Part shown: positions 33,701-39,186 of the stretch, piece by piece
Layout: the number at the start of each line of letters is the position of its first letter
How positions within the stretch are numbered: the stretch's first letter is position 1
From: Bradyrhizobium sp. sGM-13
Lineage (GTDB): Bacteria; Pseudomonadota; Alphaproteobacteria; Rhizobiales; Xanthobacteraceae
Direction of reading: 5' to 3'
Assembly (NCBI RefSeq): GCF_018398875.1
Contig: NZ_JAGWDK010000009.1
Location: forward strand, 186,001-250,000
DNA length: 64,000 bases
Position numbers and translations under genes: made by a program
Notes under the pieces: generated by a model
Told to the model about the DNA's origin: nothing
Databases searched by the model: none
The model's input: the letters and a program-made list of their open reading frames with translations, nothing else

Positions 33701-35873
33701 GTCGAAGGCGGACGACATCCTGTCCAACCTGTTCCTGATGGGCGAGCGGACGATCATCCGCGGCGAACAGAACCGCGTCGGCCGCACAGCCATGCGGTTC
33801 ATGCAGTCGAACCCACAGCCCTCGCTCTACGACGTGCAGCGCACCGAGCGCATCCTGGCGGATGGCCGCACCGAGGCCATGACGGAGAACGATATCGACC
33901 TCCTCATGGGTGAGCGTGCGATCACGGTGCAGCGGCGCAATCCGCATACCGGCTTGGTGGAGAGCGTGACGCGAGTTGCGTCTGCCTTCGCGAAAGACTC
34001 CTTCGCCGTGAAGGTGGGCGGCCACACCTACTATATCCGCATCAAGCATCCGGACCTGTTGACGGCCTTGAAGAACGTCGGCGTCGAGCGCCTGCCCGCG
34101 CTGATCCGGGCGCATGGCTGGCTGACCCGGCAATTCGCCGCCTTCCGCACCGCGCGCAACCCGGACTTCTTTGTCGCCAACCTGTTCCGCGACATACAGG
34201 ACGCGGCGTTCACTGTGACCGCAGAGCAGCGCGCAGAGTTCTTGAAGCACTTCGCTGCCAATATCGGCACGCTGCGATCCTACGTCGGCGCCGTGATGGG
34301 CGAGATGATGGAGGCCGACAACGTTGCCGGCGACTTCGCCCGGAGACGGTTTGTCGAGAAGCGCTGGGCGCAACTGCATCAGGATTGGAAGAAGAATGGC
34401 GGTCAGATCGCCTTCATGGGCATCCACGACCTCGACCAGGCCAAGCGCGAGATCGAGTCGGCGTTCAACGAAACCAAGGAGGGCTATCTCAAGAGCGTTG
34501 CGATGTTCCCCGGGCGCACCGCCAAGAACCTGCTCAAGGCCATCGAGTTCTTCAATGGCACGATCGAAGCCGGCACCCGCCTTGCCGTCTACGACGCGGC
34601 GCTCAAGGCCGGGATGACGAAGGCGCAGGCCGCGCAGTTGTCGAAGGAGGCCACGACCAACTTCAACCGCAAGGGCATCTACAGCCCGTTCCTTGGCTCC
34701 TTCTATGCCTTCTTCAACGCCCGCGTTCAGGGCGGTCTCAAGACCATCCGGATGCTGCGAACCTCGAAGGTGGCGCGCCGCGCCGCTATCGGTCTCGCGG
34801 TAGGTGGTTTCGCCACCACGCTCTGGAACCTCGCGGTCTCTCCGGACGACGAGGACAAAAAGCCGGAGTACATGAAGCGCAAATATTGGGAGCGCGAGCG
34901 CTACTTCATCTTCTATATGCCGGGCTCGAAAGAGCCGTTCCGCATCCCGATGGGCTATGGCCTGCAACTGTTCTGGATGCTGGGCGAGAACCTCGCGATG
35001 GTTTCCCAGGGCAAGATCACGTCCGGCGCGGCGGCGGCGAATTATCTATCGACCATCGTCGGCGCGTTCTCGCCGGTGTCGGCAGAAGGCTCGGCCATGG
35101 ACGTCGGAACGTGGCTGCGGACGATCATGCCGAGCATCGAAATGCCGCTGCTCGAACTGACCATCAACGAGAACTGGCGGCGCAAGCCGATTCATCCGAA
35201 GTTCGGTGCCAAGGGCGAACCGCACAGCGAGCAACCGTTCACCACGACCTCGCCCTTCGCGATCGACGTGGCGCGCTTCCTCAACCAGGCAACGGGCGGC
35301 GATGCCTTCCGCCCAGGCGCGGTCGATCTCTACCCCGGTGACGTTCAATACGTGTGGGAGTTTGCTACCGGCGGCCTTGGCCAGACCGTCAACCGCACCG
35401 CCACCATGCTGAACAATTGGGCGGAAGGCGTGCCGACTCCGGCCAACCAGATCCCGATCGTCCGGCATTTCGTCGGCGCCAACGTCGAGCAGCAGTCCGG
35501 CGAAGCCTTCTACGAGGACCGCGAGAAGGTTCAAAAGGGCATGGCGCAGGTCCGCAAAGCCATGAAGGCCGACATCAACGGCCCGCAGGGCGATGCCGCG
35601 GCCGAGACCATCGAGAAGGGTGGCAACGAGTTCGGCGTGAAGCAGGGCAAGCGCAAGGGCACCGTCTCGTCGGACGCGGAGAAAATTTTCCGGGATGCCG
35701 ACAAGGAGTTGAAAGACCTGCGCCGGCAGGAGAAGGCAGCCCGCAACGACCCCAGCATGGACCGGAAGGCGCGCGCGGATCTCATAGCGATCATCCGGGA
35801 GAACATGCGTCAGGTGCAGGAAGAGGCCCGCAAAGCGTATCGCGAGATCAAGCAGCGGGAGGCGGCATTCTGA
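21726..35873 (+). CDS. Giant polyvalent phage protein (methylase, helicase, protease and other domains)
   Basis: 4,715 codons without interruption. Parts in order, with rough residues: disordered N-terminus with three FGADDEV-like motifs (45-80 and 576); hydrophobic Gly/Ala segments (300-455); an InPase-like domain with YGYIKGTVGADG and HVDVFMG (615-745); linkers; an N6-adenine DNA methylase with LELSSGTGNFLG (~1661) and NPPFG (~1728); an SF2/SNF2 helicase with GAGKT (~2429), DEAH (~2597), GTPISNS (2649) and QREGRIIRQGN (2992); a PBECR-like nuclease region (3409-3500); a zincin HEAFH (3617-3621); and a helical C-terminus with membrane-like spans (~4350-4375) resembling the LPD38 type. Such polyvalent proteins of phages and conjugative elements are thought to enter the cell with the DNA and counter restriction. 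Domain names are from recognition, not search. Two separate genes lie inside it in another frame. Confidence 0.85.
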   Translation: MAFEDLITGLAGEDTPAPIDPELLASRTERKGLTDFSARARQPVDFGADDEVIGPAPKPRRAKAAPAADFGADDEVVDAMYGQTVPTPKARPSEADALTSPVPLPRPRPPAEIQPTQAMPEVQPLEDAPFRAPSSGLTTNMLTGEEAYAEREANIKAAEDTVAEARTRLQAAQERQNAVLAPSTRRGTTGDLQRQAIDAEVENAHKNLSEAELGLSAAQRANPPTQKPIRDAASRFATAVGTIVPDTVGGIARPIDAALDAAGIKNGTGIAEAMREASRRIGIANQPDPTREEDLTAKLGQGAGSAVGFVATGVVGKAAGLPAWAASGVTGAAQNAEQYYREADDMGAPAYKKALAYITGGAIGSTEAVGLGRIADEMDKATGGGVRRYFGLIAKEMGEEGLQEGVQQLLDNIAKYALYGKDPGDITKDVATNALIGAMLGMGMAGTMGAPTLLRGRRGEANIPVPPQAPVSAENIAAQILGESSAPPAQAPAAPQPTPISPAPAAETPADNSALPSNQTENINTPPSPEQAKAVGDSDRAMLRAYGYSDENIDDMSPGQIAAEVAAAEEAGTKPEFGTDDHVVGTRAAPVNIETADDLKAVTNAASGEYTPSQGEANNRPLGHAKWNGLDISIETEAGGIRRGQDPKTKQTWETRMGAAYGYIKGTVGADGMHVDVFMGNKPEGDRVYVIDEVDSETGKFRQHKVMAGFPTEQAARAAYLRTSSKSEKTLGAIADMSIDELKAWLREGDLKAPAVKTRTITLPKQTIKSSEPTSLLQFIASKGGLAPDPELTALDLTGSHRVNIPGRTGRFGVVRPTGMSLDQMREAAEEAGYFRGTANATSTVRDFLDAIDNELRGQRKLPEGQEAEPSKRELQRLDEENAHRAAIEADNRAEIEQMLRDVGIPAGITNEEDIALAARIMADEDMSAEDALELAAMRNLETDLPVTQDQIDDIYDFGAFDAVQPRPTQEDERGAQAESAAGVGPGEEGRTDEPVNDLPRPGEDRQQAQEEPAAGELGQRTGRTEEAGSKGRAADQGVNSAPSEADQNAASRAMEGALDKIEEAVEANDREAVSKAGREARKVLAQTPQFVKDADPEYWAQFKRTISDMLKPGYVTAKQEHDRAIAEGPTWAQVLHKLPMIDDRNRDTDLAFRLMAAITGGPVDKQKFDNLTGPQRHELLKLVSDPFHNPAATKPAPIEKTEAGEQTVLPGAEKIGIGEQAQRKANERLKPTKPQKPADEGLFGDEKDQTDLLDIKPPAQPAKNETTEARESGPSDSEDLDFDSIIDEAIDEHAPEPKASAAAKSAAKNVGMGLAEVAKGLDALFSPKGKLSSGITFDDETYARAKPFFKAGVAHFAEAGRDIKAMLDELVKYLVQTADMDRDAINAMRPYLIRFAQDVRSGAIDLSAQETDNGATESADERSGAESTGEEALDGVSAAQSGGASDAGDAGRGAPGSSDLGAGGDRAAQEPGLSGERGAGSGAAEVHPAASGAGRRRAGARAGGKRGRVSEASASAERSGGEPSGPVTPAEAPNLPALNYRITDETELGQGSEGQKFRDNIAAIETLKTIERENRRATLAEQRALARYVGWGGLANAFRDGDGNFKRDWQERGEQLENLLSNEELTAARRSTRNAHYTSRTVVDAMWDAARHLGFKGGLALELSSGTGNFLGLVPEEITGNTRFIAVEFDSITARIAKALYPQDTVLHSGLHRLPLPEGEAVLNIGNPPFGSESLRFQYKPELSGLSIHNQFFLAGLDALQPGGLQILVVSRYLMDAQDTKAREMIAKKARLLGAIRLPDTAFKENARTEVVTDIIFLQRHTPAEEEYATQQFENSRDPKKSADTPDWVQTATVRDPLGGEDMVVNSYFARKPNMVMGKLERSGSMRQKGEVNVTLAKGADLGAMLRKAIKTLPANVLDLHQEVMDATLKRYQSMGDSLSIALAGHEVGHVEREDGKLYQITERETPTGGYEPVRRPITPDSPWSRQLLMDSGGRWYTLEPKVDAKGAKVKSGARNVYERKYFDGNVVPAAMRLGKAKYDKLSALVNLRDLTKRQLTLEAEDAPAAEMEGNRKKLADAYQSFVSSNGYLNDQGNLRLLNDLPDGALVMALETGYRAPVTNAKAARTGETAKPASAKPAPIMSRRVVPRYEPATKASSPQDALSISLSEVGHADMDRIAQLLGIPRDEAIEQLTSGDKPLLYKDPETGAFDTANGYLSGNVVRKLKAAEAAGLAKNVEALQKVQPERWSAENISAMPGANWIPPQVYADFATHLFGVPARVHYSQVTNSFNLYIDDYSREKADQWGTADMTADAILRGILNSRVPKVVREDGEGKRYVDQEATALVSLKAKEIENEFADWVFADSARRNLLTDIYNEKFNTRVNRQHDGSHLALPGKVPDEVIRLRRHQKNAVWRGIYERFLLLDHVVGAGKTFTAIARVMERRRMGLSRKPMIVVPNHLVDQWTADVYRLYPGAKVLAAGKNQFDKKNRRRLFAKIATGDWDVVIVPHSSFGFIGISPETESRFLEEELRIAKEAVEEAKDQAAADGIGGRTKPFTVKEAERLVTTIEGRLDSLKKASRDNMLTFEQMGVDDLTVDEAHEFKNLFYSSRLTGVRGMGDKSGSQKAFDLYNKVRVLRDSPNGTVTFMTGTPISNSAVEMYTMMRYLAAQDLKDLGIEHFDAWRSQYVSASAKFEPTEAGGLKEVTRLGRNWSNMRALMELYYSFTDAVSQEDINRWYAEDNNGARFPVPKVKTGGRKEVVVKPTSAQSGMLGEIVAGFNSLPNISDPFERNATRLRLMDRARKVSLDVRAADSTVQSDEAGGKLDQIADKIADIYGQSKKDAGTQLVFIDRSVPAAKSDKKVLKDYDDLIGRRDAALAAGDEAQYRDLVEQLDKFDPNEIETLRAAQKGGWNAYDQLKGNLISRGIPADEIRFVQEANNDAEKKALFDSVNDGTVRVLIGSTPRMGAGTNVQERLVALHHGDVTWKPSDIEQREGRIIRQGNKLLEKYGADNFEVDILAYVTERTVDAKMWDLNATKLKMINGIRKYDGAFNMEFEDEDSVGMAEIAALASGDPLLLERVKLMAEIDKLELLERAHRRKMFGIEDAIYDLERAQKNYPAMIEAGKAKAGRIESAIETMRRDAAGRSVEVEGKSYATRLEANNAVEAAIEAQKAGDENARYAININGQRVTNRETAQAVLNEAIGDAVPIEAVVDGDVVRSRTVFGQIIGRKATELLHQTSRDTNKPVRIGKMLGYNLELGVHTDAHRISLALSEDGTTIVDVEQPYAHDAKGFVPQSGRALVDKLEGEIDYEASFTGKRLQDKLDEAETRLPSLREERSKPFGKAEELQGLRDRLEEVIKILDQRTKDAESGRLTEEPRFSIRRRSSSLTGAEIDAPGLLQALQLPHGRFWVDYTRLAKKHPEAFSSPEQVRDHVESVLSAPDVAIPQRSGNIDLVKRSDVDRLIGFRAHLKNGRYQIATAYVLEPGQFERMKSGAAHAGATVLELSSKDHLSGQGRNDEYNRLDAGGQSAPPPMSPQVRANLERALTDVVRKITGPTINVRFVDIYPLKVPPKGWGDFKPDAQTAAGTYLPAEALITVALADPSYPLQHVLDTTFHEAFHALEDRLLTDQEMEVLRREDARLRQIVQQAFGFSNEEIKTIAGFEIRAMAFEYYASMRARGLHAPGVHIGIRKAFERLMEIFRRVGNYLRGLGYQNADDILRAAYDGAYSGRAGGRTAGAEQANIRGQVRPHGNLNRFESYDPLPERWQDWWKRPDLNWRDRVWGMIDAAFLKANRALGDRYVDMRRMQAAVELAGRRVTEGIDMALAATLFEGRTEKRLKDYWLKTWRPVLAEIAEMGVSREELHEYLYARHAPERNRHIADINPLMPDGGSGMTNDEAQAVMDRFEADGKRELMERAAQKIDAIVRRIRATMVADQLEHEETISGWEQAYQYYVPLQGFESGDEDMASPIRRGTGFDVRGPETKAALGRSSKADDILSNLFLMGERTIIRGEQNRVGRTAMRFMQSNPQPSLYDVQRTERILADGRTEAMTENDIDLLMGERAITVQRRNPHTGLVESVTRVASAFAKDSFAVKVGGHTYYIRIKHPDLLTALKNVGVERLPALIRAHGWLTRQFAAFRTARNPDFFVANLFRDIQDAAFTVTAEQRAEFLKHFAANIGTLRSYVGAVMGEMMEADNVAGDFARRRFVEKRWAQLHQDWKKNGGQIAFMGIHDLDQAKREIESAFNETKEGYLKSVAMFPGRTAKNLLKAIEFFNGTIEAGTRLAVYDAALKAGMTKAQAAQLSKEATTNFNRKGIYSPFLGSFYAFFNARVQGGLKTIRMLRTSKVARRAAIGLAVGGFATTLWNLAVSPDDEDKKPEYMKRKYWERERYFIFYMPGSKEPFRIPMGYGLQLFWMLGENLAMVSQGKITSGAAAANYLSTIVGAFSPVSAEGSAMDVGTWLRTIMPSIEMPLLELTINENWRRKPIHPKFGAKGEPHSEQPFTTTSPFAIDVARFLNQATGGDAFRPGAVDLYPGDVQYVWEFATGGLGQTVNRTATMLNNWAEGVPTPANQIPIVRHFVGANVEQQSGEAFYEDREKVQKGMAQVRKAMKADINGPQGDAAAETIEKGGNEFGVKQGKRKGTVSSDAEKIFRDADKELKDLRRQEKAARNDPSMDRKARADLIAIIRENMRQVQEEARKAYREIKQREAAF
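24610..24843 (+). CDS. Nested small gene in +1 frame inside the giant gene (77 residues)
   Basis: ATG at 24610 with GGAG six bases upstream (24600-24603), stop at 24841-24843, entirely within the giant gene but shifted by +1. The protein (MLFSPDRHRKMSAALKQKA..., QESDPEKKAGLMSRSMTFL) is a charged helical protein, quite unlike the R/P-rich products of shadow frames. By hand count 69 of its 77 codons end in G or C, while the giant frame over the same bases has 34 of 77, so the codon signature here follows the nested frame. The giant protein in this stretch is only a low-complexity E/G/A/R/Q linker. Function unknown. I believe similar small proteins occur in rhizobial phages but cannot verify it. 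Confidence 0.65.
   Translation: MLFSPDRHRKMSAALKQKAQQESDPEKKAGLMSRSMTFLALAKIASKRKKNPQPENSDNAPAEPKKPDLRGVPPIKA
25966..26310 (+). CDS. Second nested small gene in +1 frame inside the giant gene (114 residues)
   Basis: ATG at 25966 with AGGAG (25954-25958) seven bases upstream; stop TAA at 26308-26310. The product (MSVPELKALARKHWTEFLP, EELQGAATLAQAEIEQLKS, AREVALPKFILLPPEP) looks like a folded helical protein. By hand count about 94 of 114 codons end in G/C, against roughly 44% for the giant frame over the same bases. The giant protein here is a G/A/S/R-rich linker directly before its methylase domain. The frame of the giant gene has no ATG, GTG or TTG from 25966 until a GTG inside the conserved RYVGWGG segment near 26,491, so it cannot simply restart after this gene. 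Confidence 0.7.
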   Translation: MAPRSQPMSVPELKALARKHWTEFLPRRVAELRTQGTLDEELQGAATLAQAEIEQLKSRGYQESEAREVALPKFILLPPEPVDDEQARELAAKEAAYQKHPPVPSDPEENLPVR

Positions 35874-35976
35874 CGTCCTTGTTGGAAATCAACCCGGAAC
35901 TCGCCCTCCTGAGGAATTGACCCTTGATATCGCGCGAGAGTTGCGCTTCATACGGGGCGGGCTTGGGGAAATTGGA

Positions 35977-37476
35977 ATGCGTTCAGCGGACGCGGGGGCG
36001 TCGGCTATTGCTCGGTTTTGGAATTTATTCTTCCGTCCTGGGGAATGGCTGCTTTTAAGATTTTCGCGATTGGATTACGCGCGATGGCCTATCCTGTGGG
36101 TCATTGGAATTTTCCTTGTTCAGGCCGTTCCCGCCACGATCATTCGCGCCTCTAACCTTGAGGAAGGCCGAATTATCGCCATGGCTCGCGGGGCGATGGA
36201 AGACGGTCATTGGATCGCACCGTTCGTCTATGGCGAGCGCTTCGCTGAGAGGCCGGTTCTGCTGGCGTGGATAACAGCGCTGTTCGGCGAGATGACGGGC
36301 GGCGTCACGCTATGGTCGCTGCGTCTCCCGCACCTGGCATTCTTCTTGGCCGGCGCATTGATGATCTACAGCTTGCTAAGGTCCAACACTGGCAAGAGTG
36401 CCGCGATCTTCGGCGCGCTCTGTTGGATCAGCATGCCGCTTGTCGCTCCGAAGTTCATCAACGCCGAAGCTGACATCGTCCTGGCGACGCTGTTGTTCGG
36501 GGCCTTCTGTGTATGGTGGCAAGCTGCCTGCAGTAAGAACATCACCTGGCTGACGTGGATATGCATCGGAATCTTGCTTGGCCTTGCCGGCCTGACGAAG
36601 GGTCCGCAACCAGTTGCTTACTTCACGCTCGGCGTTGGCGCCTACGTGATTCTGAAGCAGCGCGACCAGATCCTTGGATTCATCGTTGCAAATATGCTTT
36701 CGGGGGCGATGGTCGCGGGCTGGTATCTATTGGTCTACGAAAAGCCGAGCGATGTTGATTATTGGGCGGTTCATTCCCGGCTGCTTACTACGACTGGCCT
36801 TGATCTCGTTCGCGACCATCTCGATTTCGTCAAAAGCATAGCAGTGGAAATGCTTCCCGCGACTATTCTGCTGGGGCCTGCGATGGTTATCGTGCTGCGC
36901 CAATGGCGGACCGGCAAGCACGACCTGATGCTGGCAGCAACGCTCTACGCGCTTGAATGCACGCTGGTCTTAGTCCTCTGGCCCGGCGGAGTAGCTGCGC
37001 GCTACGCTATGCCAGCGACCATGGCACTCGCCGTAATCTGCGGATTGATGTTCGAACATTGCCGTCTAACGCAACCGCGCTTGATCGCATCAGCTTTGGT
37101 CGTAACCTATCTTATCTTCGGCGGCCTCCTTGCTCGAGGATGGATAGCGATGCCCTTCTGGCCGCATCTGTTCAAGGGAAGCGAGATCGCGGGTAATGAG
37201 ATAGCTTCTGTTGTGCGGGAGAGCCCCGGTCCCCTTTACGTCATCGGCACCTCGACCGAACACAACATGTTGGTCTACGTTCCCGGAAAAATTCGCGCGG
37301 TGACATTGGACTACCTCGCCAAGCTCAATACGGCTGCGATAGCGGTGATGCTTCCCGAAGAAGAACGGGCTTTATCCCAGCTCAACCCTGGAATTAAAAC
37401 GACTGATCTTGCCGAGATCGGGCCTCAAAAGAGCCGGTACCGGATTGTCCGGATCGAGTTCGCCGGAGCGCGCTAG
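35977..37476 (+). CDS. Integral-membrane glycosyltransferase of the ArnT / GT39-GT83 type
   Basis: 499 residues from the ATG at 35977 (GGGGAA six bases upstream); a TTG start at 35917 would add 20 residues. About ten to twelve hydrophobic spans. The first periplasmic loop reads LEEGRIIAMARGAMEDGHWIAP and then ERPVLLAW, matching the catalytic-loop pattern of ArnT-like enzymes that move sugars from a polyprenyl-phosphate donor to lipid A or other glycans outside the inner membrane. The C-terminal ~100 residues form a soluble periplasmic domain. It starts 103 bases after the giant phage gene on the same strand and is less GC-rich than the phage genes. A phage-borne surface-modifying enzyme is likely. 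Confidence 0.75.
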   Translation: MRSADAGASAIARFWNLFFRPGEWLLLRFSRLDYARWPILWVIGIFLVQAVPATIIRASNLEEGRIIAMARGAMEDGHWIAPFVYGERFAERPVLLAWITALFGEMTGGVTLWSLRLPHLAFFLAGALMIYSLLRSNTGKSAAIFGALCWISMPLVAPKFINAEADIVLATLLFGAFCVWWQAACSKNITWLTWICIGILLGLAGLTKGPQPVAYFTLGVGAYVILKQRDQILGFIVANMLSGAMVAGWYLLVYEKPSDVDYWAVHSRLLTTTGLDLVRDHLDFVKSIAVEMLPATILLGPAMVIVLRQWRTGKHDLMLAATLYALECTLVLVLWPGGVAARYAMPATMALAVICGLMFEHCRLTQPRLIASALVVTYLIFGGLLARGWIAMPFWPHLFKGSEIAGNEIASVVRESPGPLYVIGTSTEHNMLVYVPGKIRAVTLDYLAKLNTAAIAVMLPEEERALSQLNPGIKTTDLAEIGPQKSRYRIVRIEFAGAR

Positions 37477-37552
37477 CCCGCCGGTAGGCTGCCCAGCCAT
37501 GGGCCTTACTCTAAAACAAAGGAACGGTCGGCCGGGCGGTGCGTTTCGCACC

Positions 37553-37639
37553 ATGGATACTATGTACTGGATTGCTGGTTTCGCCGTCCTGGTCGTGCTT
37601 GCCGCGGTCTTTATCGCGATCATCCGGTCAATCCGCTGA
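37553..37639 (+). CDS. Possible very small single-span membrane protein
   Basis: ATG at 37553 gives 28 residues: MDTMYWIAGFAVLVVLAAVF then IAIIRSIR, a clean single membrane span with a basic end. An upstream in-frame ATG at 37499 would give 46 residues. No strong ribosome binding site. Small membrane peptides like this are easily overlooked, but chance cannot be excluded. Confidence 0.35.
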   Translation: MDTMYWIAGFAVLVVLAAVFIAIIRSIR

Positions 37640-37661
37640 GTGTCCCCGCTGTCACTCAGCG
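37634..37661. repeat. Inverted repeat between convergent genes
   Basis: CGCTGAGTG (37634-37642) is the exact reverse complement of CACTCAGCG (37653-37661). A second small hairpin with a TTCG loop (AGCGCTTCGCGCT) follows at once. It lies between plus-strand and minus-strand genes, so it may act as a bidirectional terminator, although no T run is visible. Confidence 0.45.
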
Positions 37662-37673
37662 CTTCGCGCTGAT

Positions 37674-37865
37674 CTACTGTTCCTCCGGCTTTGGCTTACC
37701 CGTCAGATCGAGCGGCTGCTCGCCGTGCAGCCGTGCACATGTGCCATCACCTGGCTGAGGTCGCGCATGTCGACCAGCGGCCGCAAACCGGGCATTCCCG
37801 AAATGCTCGATTTCCGGCCGGTCGGGATTATCGGTGTCACGGCCGGTGTTGCGCGGGATTTTCAT
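37674..37865 (-). CDS. Possible small protein downstream of the ligase operon
   Basis: 63 residues from an ATG at 37865 that overlaps the stop of the gene before it (ATGA). The sequence is polar, rich in R, P, D and G (MKIPRNTGRDTDNPDRPEIE), without a hydrophobic core. The tight overlap supports translation; the composition does not. Low certainty. Confidence 0.35.
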   Translation of the reverse strand: MKIPRNTGRDTDNPDRPEIEHFGNARFAAAGRHARPQPGDGTCARLHGEQPLDLTGKPKPEEQ

Positions 37866-38029
37866 CGTTCCGCTTCCTCGGCCCGTCGCACGGCCTCATT
37901 GACCTTGGCGCGGTCGCTCCAGTCTTCATGCGGCAAAGACGTCACAGCGTGGTGGACATCGGCGGGAATGGTCAGGTCGCTATCTAGCGGCTTGTTCGCC
38001 CACCGCCAAAAGCGGTCAAAGGCATCCAT
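37862..38029 (-). CDS. Small protein coupled to the DNA ligase gene
   Basis: 55 residues starting MDAFDRFWRWANKPLDSDL; its ATG (38029-38027) shares a base with the ligase stop (TGATG). The C-terminal half (HEDWSDRAKVNEAVRRAEEA) is a charged helix. The close coupling implies co-expression with the ligase. Function unknown; an accessory or regulator of the ligase is a guess. Confidence 0.55.
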   Translation of the reverse strand: MDAFDRFWRWANKPLDSDLTIPADVHHAVTSLPHEDWSDRAKVNEAVRRAEEAER

Positions 38030-38634
38030 CAGGAAAACGCCTCCTTCACGCGGTCGATTGAGTGATGCGTTCGGTTCTTGACCTTCACCCAATCGGGCGA
38101 ACGTCCGCCCCGATAACGGCTATCGGCGCGCTTGGACACAAGCCCCTCAAGCCCCATTAGGCATGCATGCCTGAACAAGTCGGGGCCGACCTCGCCCTGC
38201 TCAAAGTCGCTCAGGAAGATACCATCCACTCGCCGGAGGAGGAGCCTGGCCAAGTTGGCTTTCCGCATGCTTAGAGGCAGATCCCGAATATCGTCGCCGT
38301 CGCTCACCAGCATGTCGAACGCATAGAACTGAACCTCCTCATCGTGCTGTCGTGAGTGCAAGCCGTTGAAGTCGGATCTACCATCGACCCCGAGCAGCAC
38401 GGCTTCACCGTCGATCACAAAGGAGCTCTGGCGATTTCTCAGCGCGGCTTCGACGATGAGAGGAAAGCGGTGGCTCCAGTCGTACCCGTTGCGGGTGAAC
38501 AGCCGAACGCGCTTGCCTTGACGTTGAACAATTAGCCGATATCCGTCGTGCTTGATCTCGTGGAGCCATTCCGGCCGGTTGGGAACCTTCGTCCCGCGTG
38601 TCGGAATGCAAGGATCGAACGCAGACGTACGCAT
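38029..38634 (-). CDS. Minimal ATP-dependent DNA ligase (adenylation domain only)
   Basis: 201 residues. Motif I is EIKHDGYR with nucleophile Lys28, which becomes adenylylated. Motif III is seen in DGEAVLLG, and FYAFDML follows. Motif IV is EGLVSKRAD, and SPDWVKVKN provides motif V. The C-terminal OB-fold domain of normal ligases (adding 100 or more residues) is missing: the protein ends shortly after motif V. Similar LigD-like small ligases occur in rhizobia. It could repair nicks, possibly with LigD/Ku partners encoded elsewhere, or it may have lost full activity. Confidence 0.78.
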   Translation of the reverse strand: MRTSAFDPCIPTRGTKVPNRPEWLHEIKHDGYRLIVQRQGKRVRLFTRNGYDWSHRFPLIVEAALRNRQSSFVIDGEAVLLGVDGRSDFNGLHSRQHDEEVQFYAFDMLVSDGDDIRDLPLSMRKANLARLLLRRVDGIFLSDFEQGEVGPDLFRHACLMGLEGLVSKRADSRYRGGRSPDWVKVKNRTHHSIDRVKEAFS

Positions 38635-38680
38635 GCGGGATAAATAGGCAACCGCAGCCGAAATGCGAGTCTGAGGACGC

Positions 38681-39124
38681 TCAACACCTGACCGTCGGCA
38701 AGTCCTGCCCGCCCTGGCGCAGATCGAAATCGAACAAGTGGGGACCGATCTGCACCCTCAGCCGCTTCCCATTCTTTAGCTTTTTCCAGGCATCGGCATG
38801 GTCCGCAACCCACGGATAGATCGATGCGCCGTCGCCGCCGAACGTCGCAAAGCGCGGCACCACCGGGCCGTCATCGAACCGGTAACTAATCCCGACCGAT
38901 TGCTGTCCGAAGCCAACGCGCCCTGGCCATGTAAGACGGGGCTGCGGCTCCCCGTTCAGACAGCCCATTAGCAAAGTAGCGCCCTGATCCGTGACGCGAG
39001 CCCATGTCAGCGTCTTGTCGGTCAACCGGTCCTTTTCGGTCGTGACCGTCCACGCGGTTGCGGGCGTGACAATTAGCACCAGGCAAAGGGCGAGCAGGCG
39101 GGGCAAGGTAAGTTTCTCGTGCAA
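38681..39124 (-). CDS. Secreted hypothetical protein
   Basis: About 148 residues. A signal peptide (KLTLPRLLALCLVLIVTPATA) precedes a mature domain opening with WTVTTEKDRLTDKTLTWARV. There are cysteines near MGCLNG and at the C-terminal residue. No ATG is available: TTG at 39124 or 39160 are the only starts, both with poor ribosome binding sites, so the start is uncertain and the 5' end could have been lost. The domain probably lies in the periplasm; family not recognised. Confidence 0.5.
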   Translation of the reverse strand: MHEKLTLPRLLALCLVLIVTPATAWTVTTEKDRLTDKTLTWARVTDQGATLLMGCLNGEPQPRLTWPGRVGFGQQSVGISYRFDDGPVVPRFATFGGDGASIYPWVADHADAWKKLKNGKRLRVQIGPHLFDFDLRQGGQDLPTVRC

Positions 39125-39186
39125 TACGTGCTTCGGTGAAGTGCAATTATAAATTGACAACGTATGAAAGTCACGCAGGGGCTCGG

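Noticed and set aside
33384..34967. Minus-strand open frame of 527 codons opposite the giant gene C-terminus
   Set aside because: Same shadow effect; the plus strand keeps a continuous recognisable helical domain and the minus product matches nothing known to me.
1571..35873. A gene transfer agent of the RcGTA type
   Set aside because: The portal, capsid and large polyvalent gene are of podovirus type and there is no tail tape measure or baseplate series typical of GTAs.
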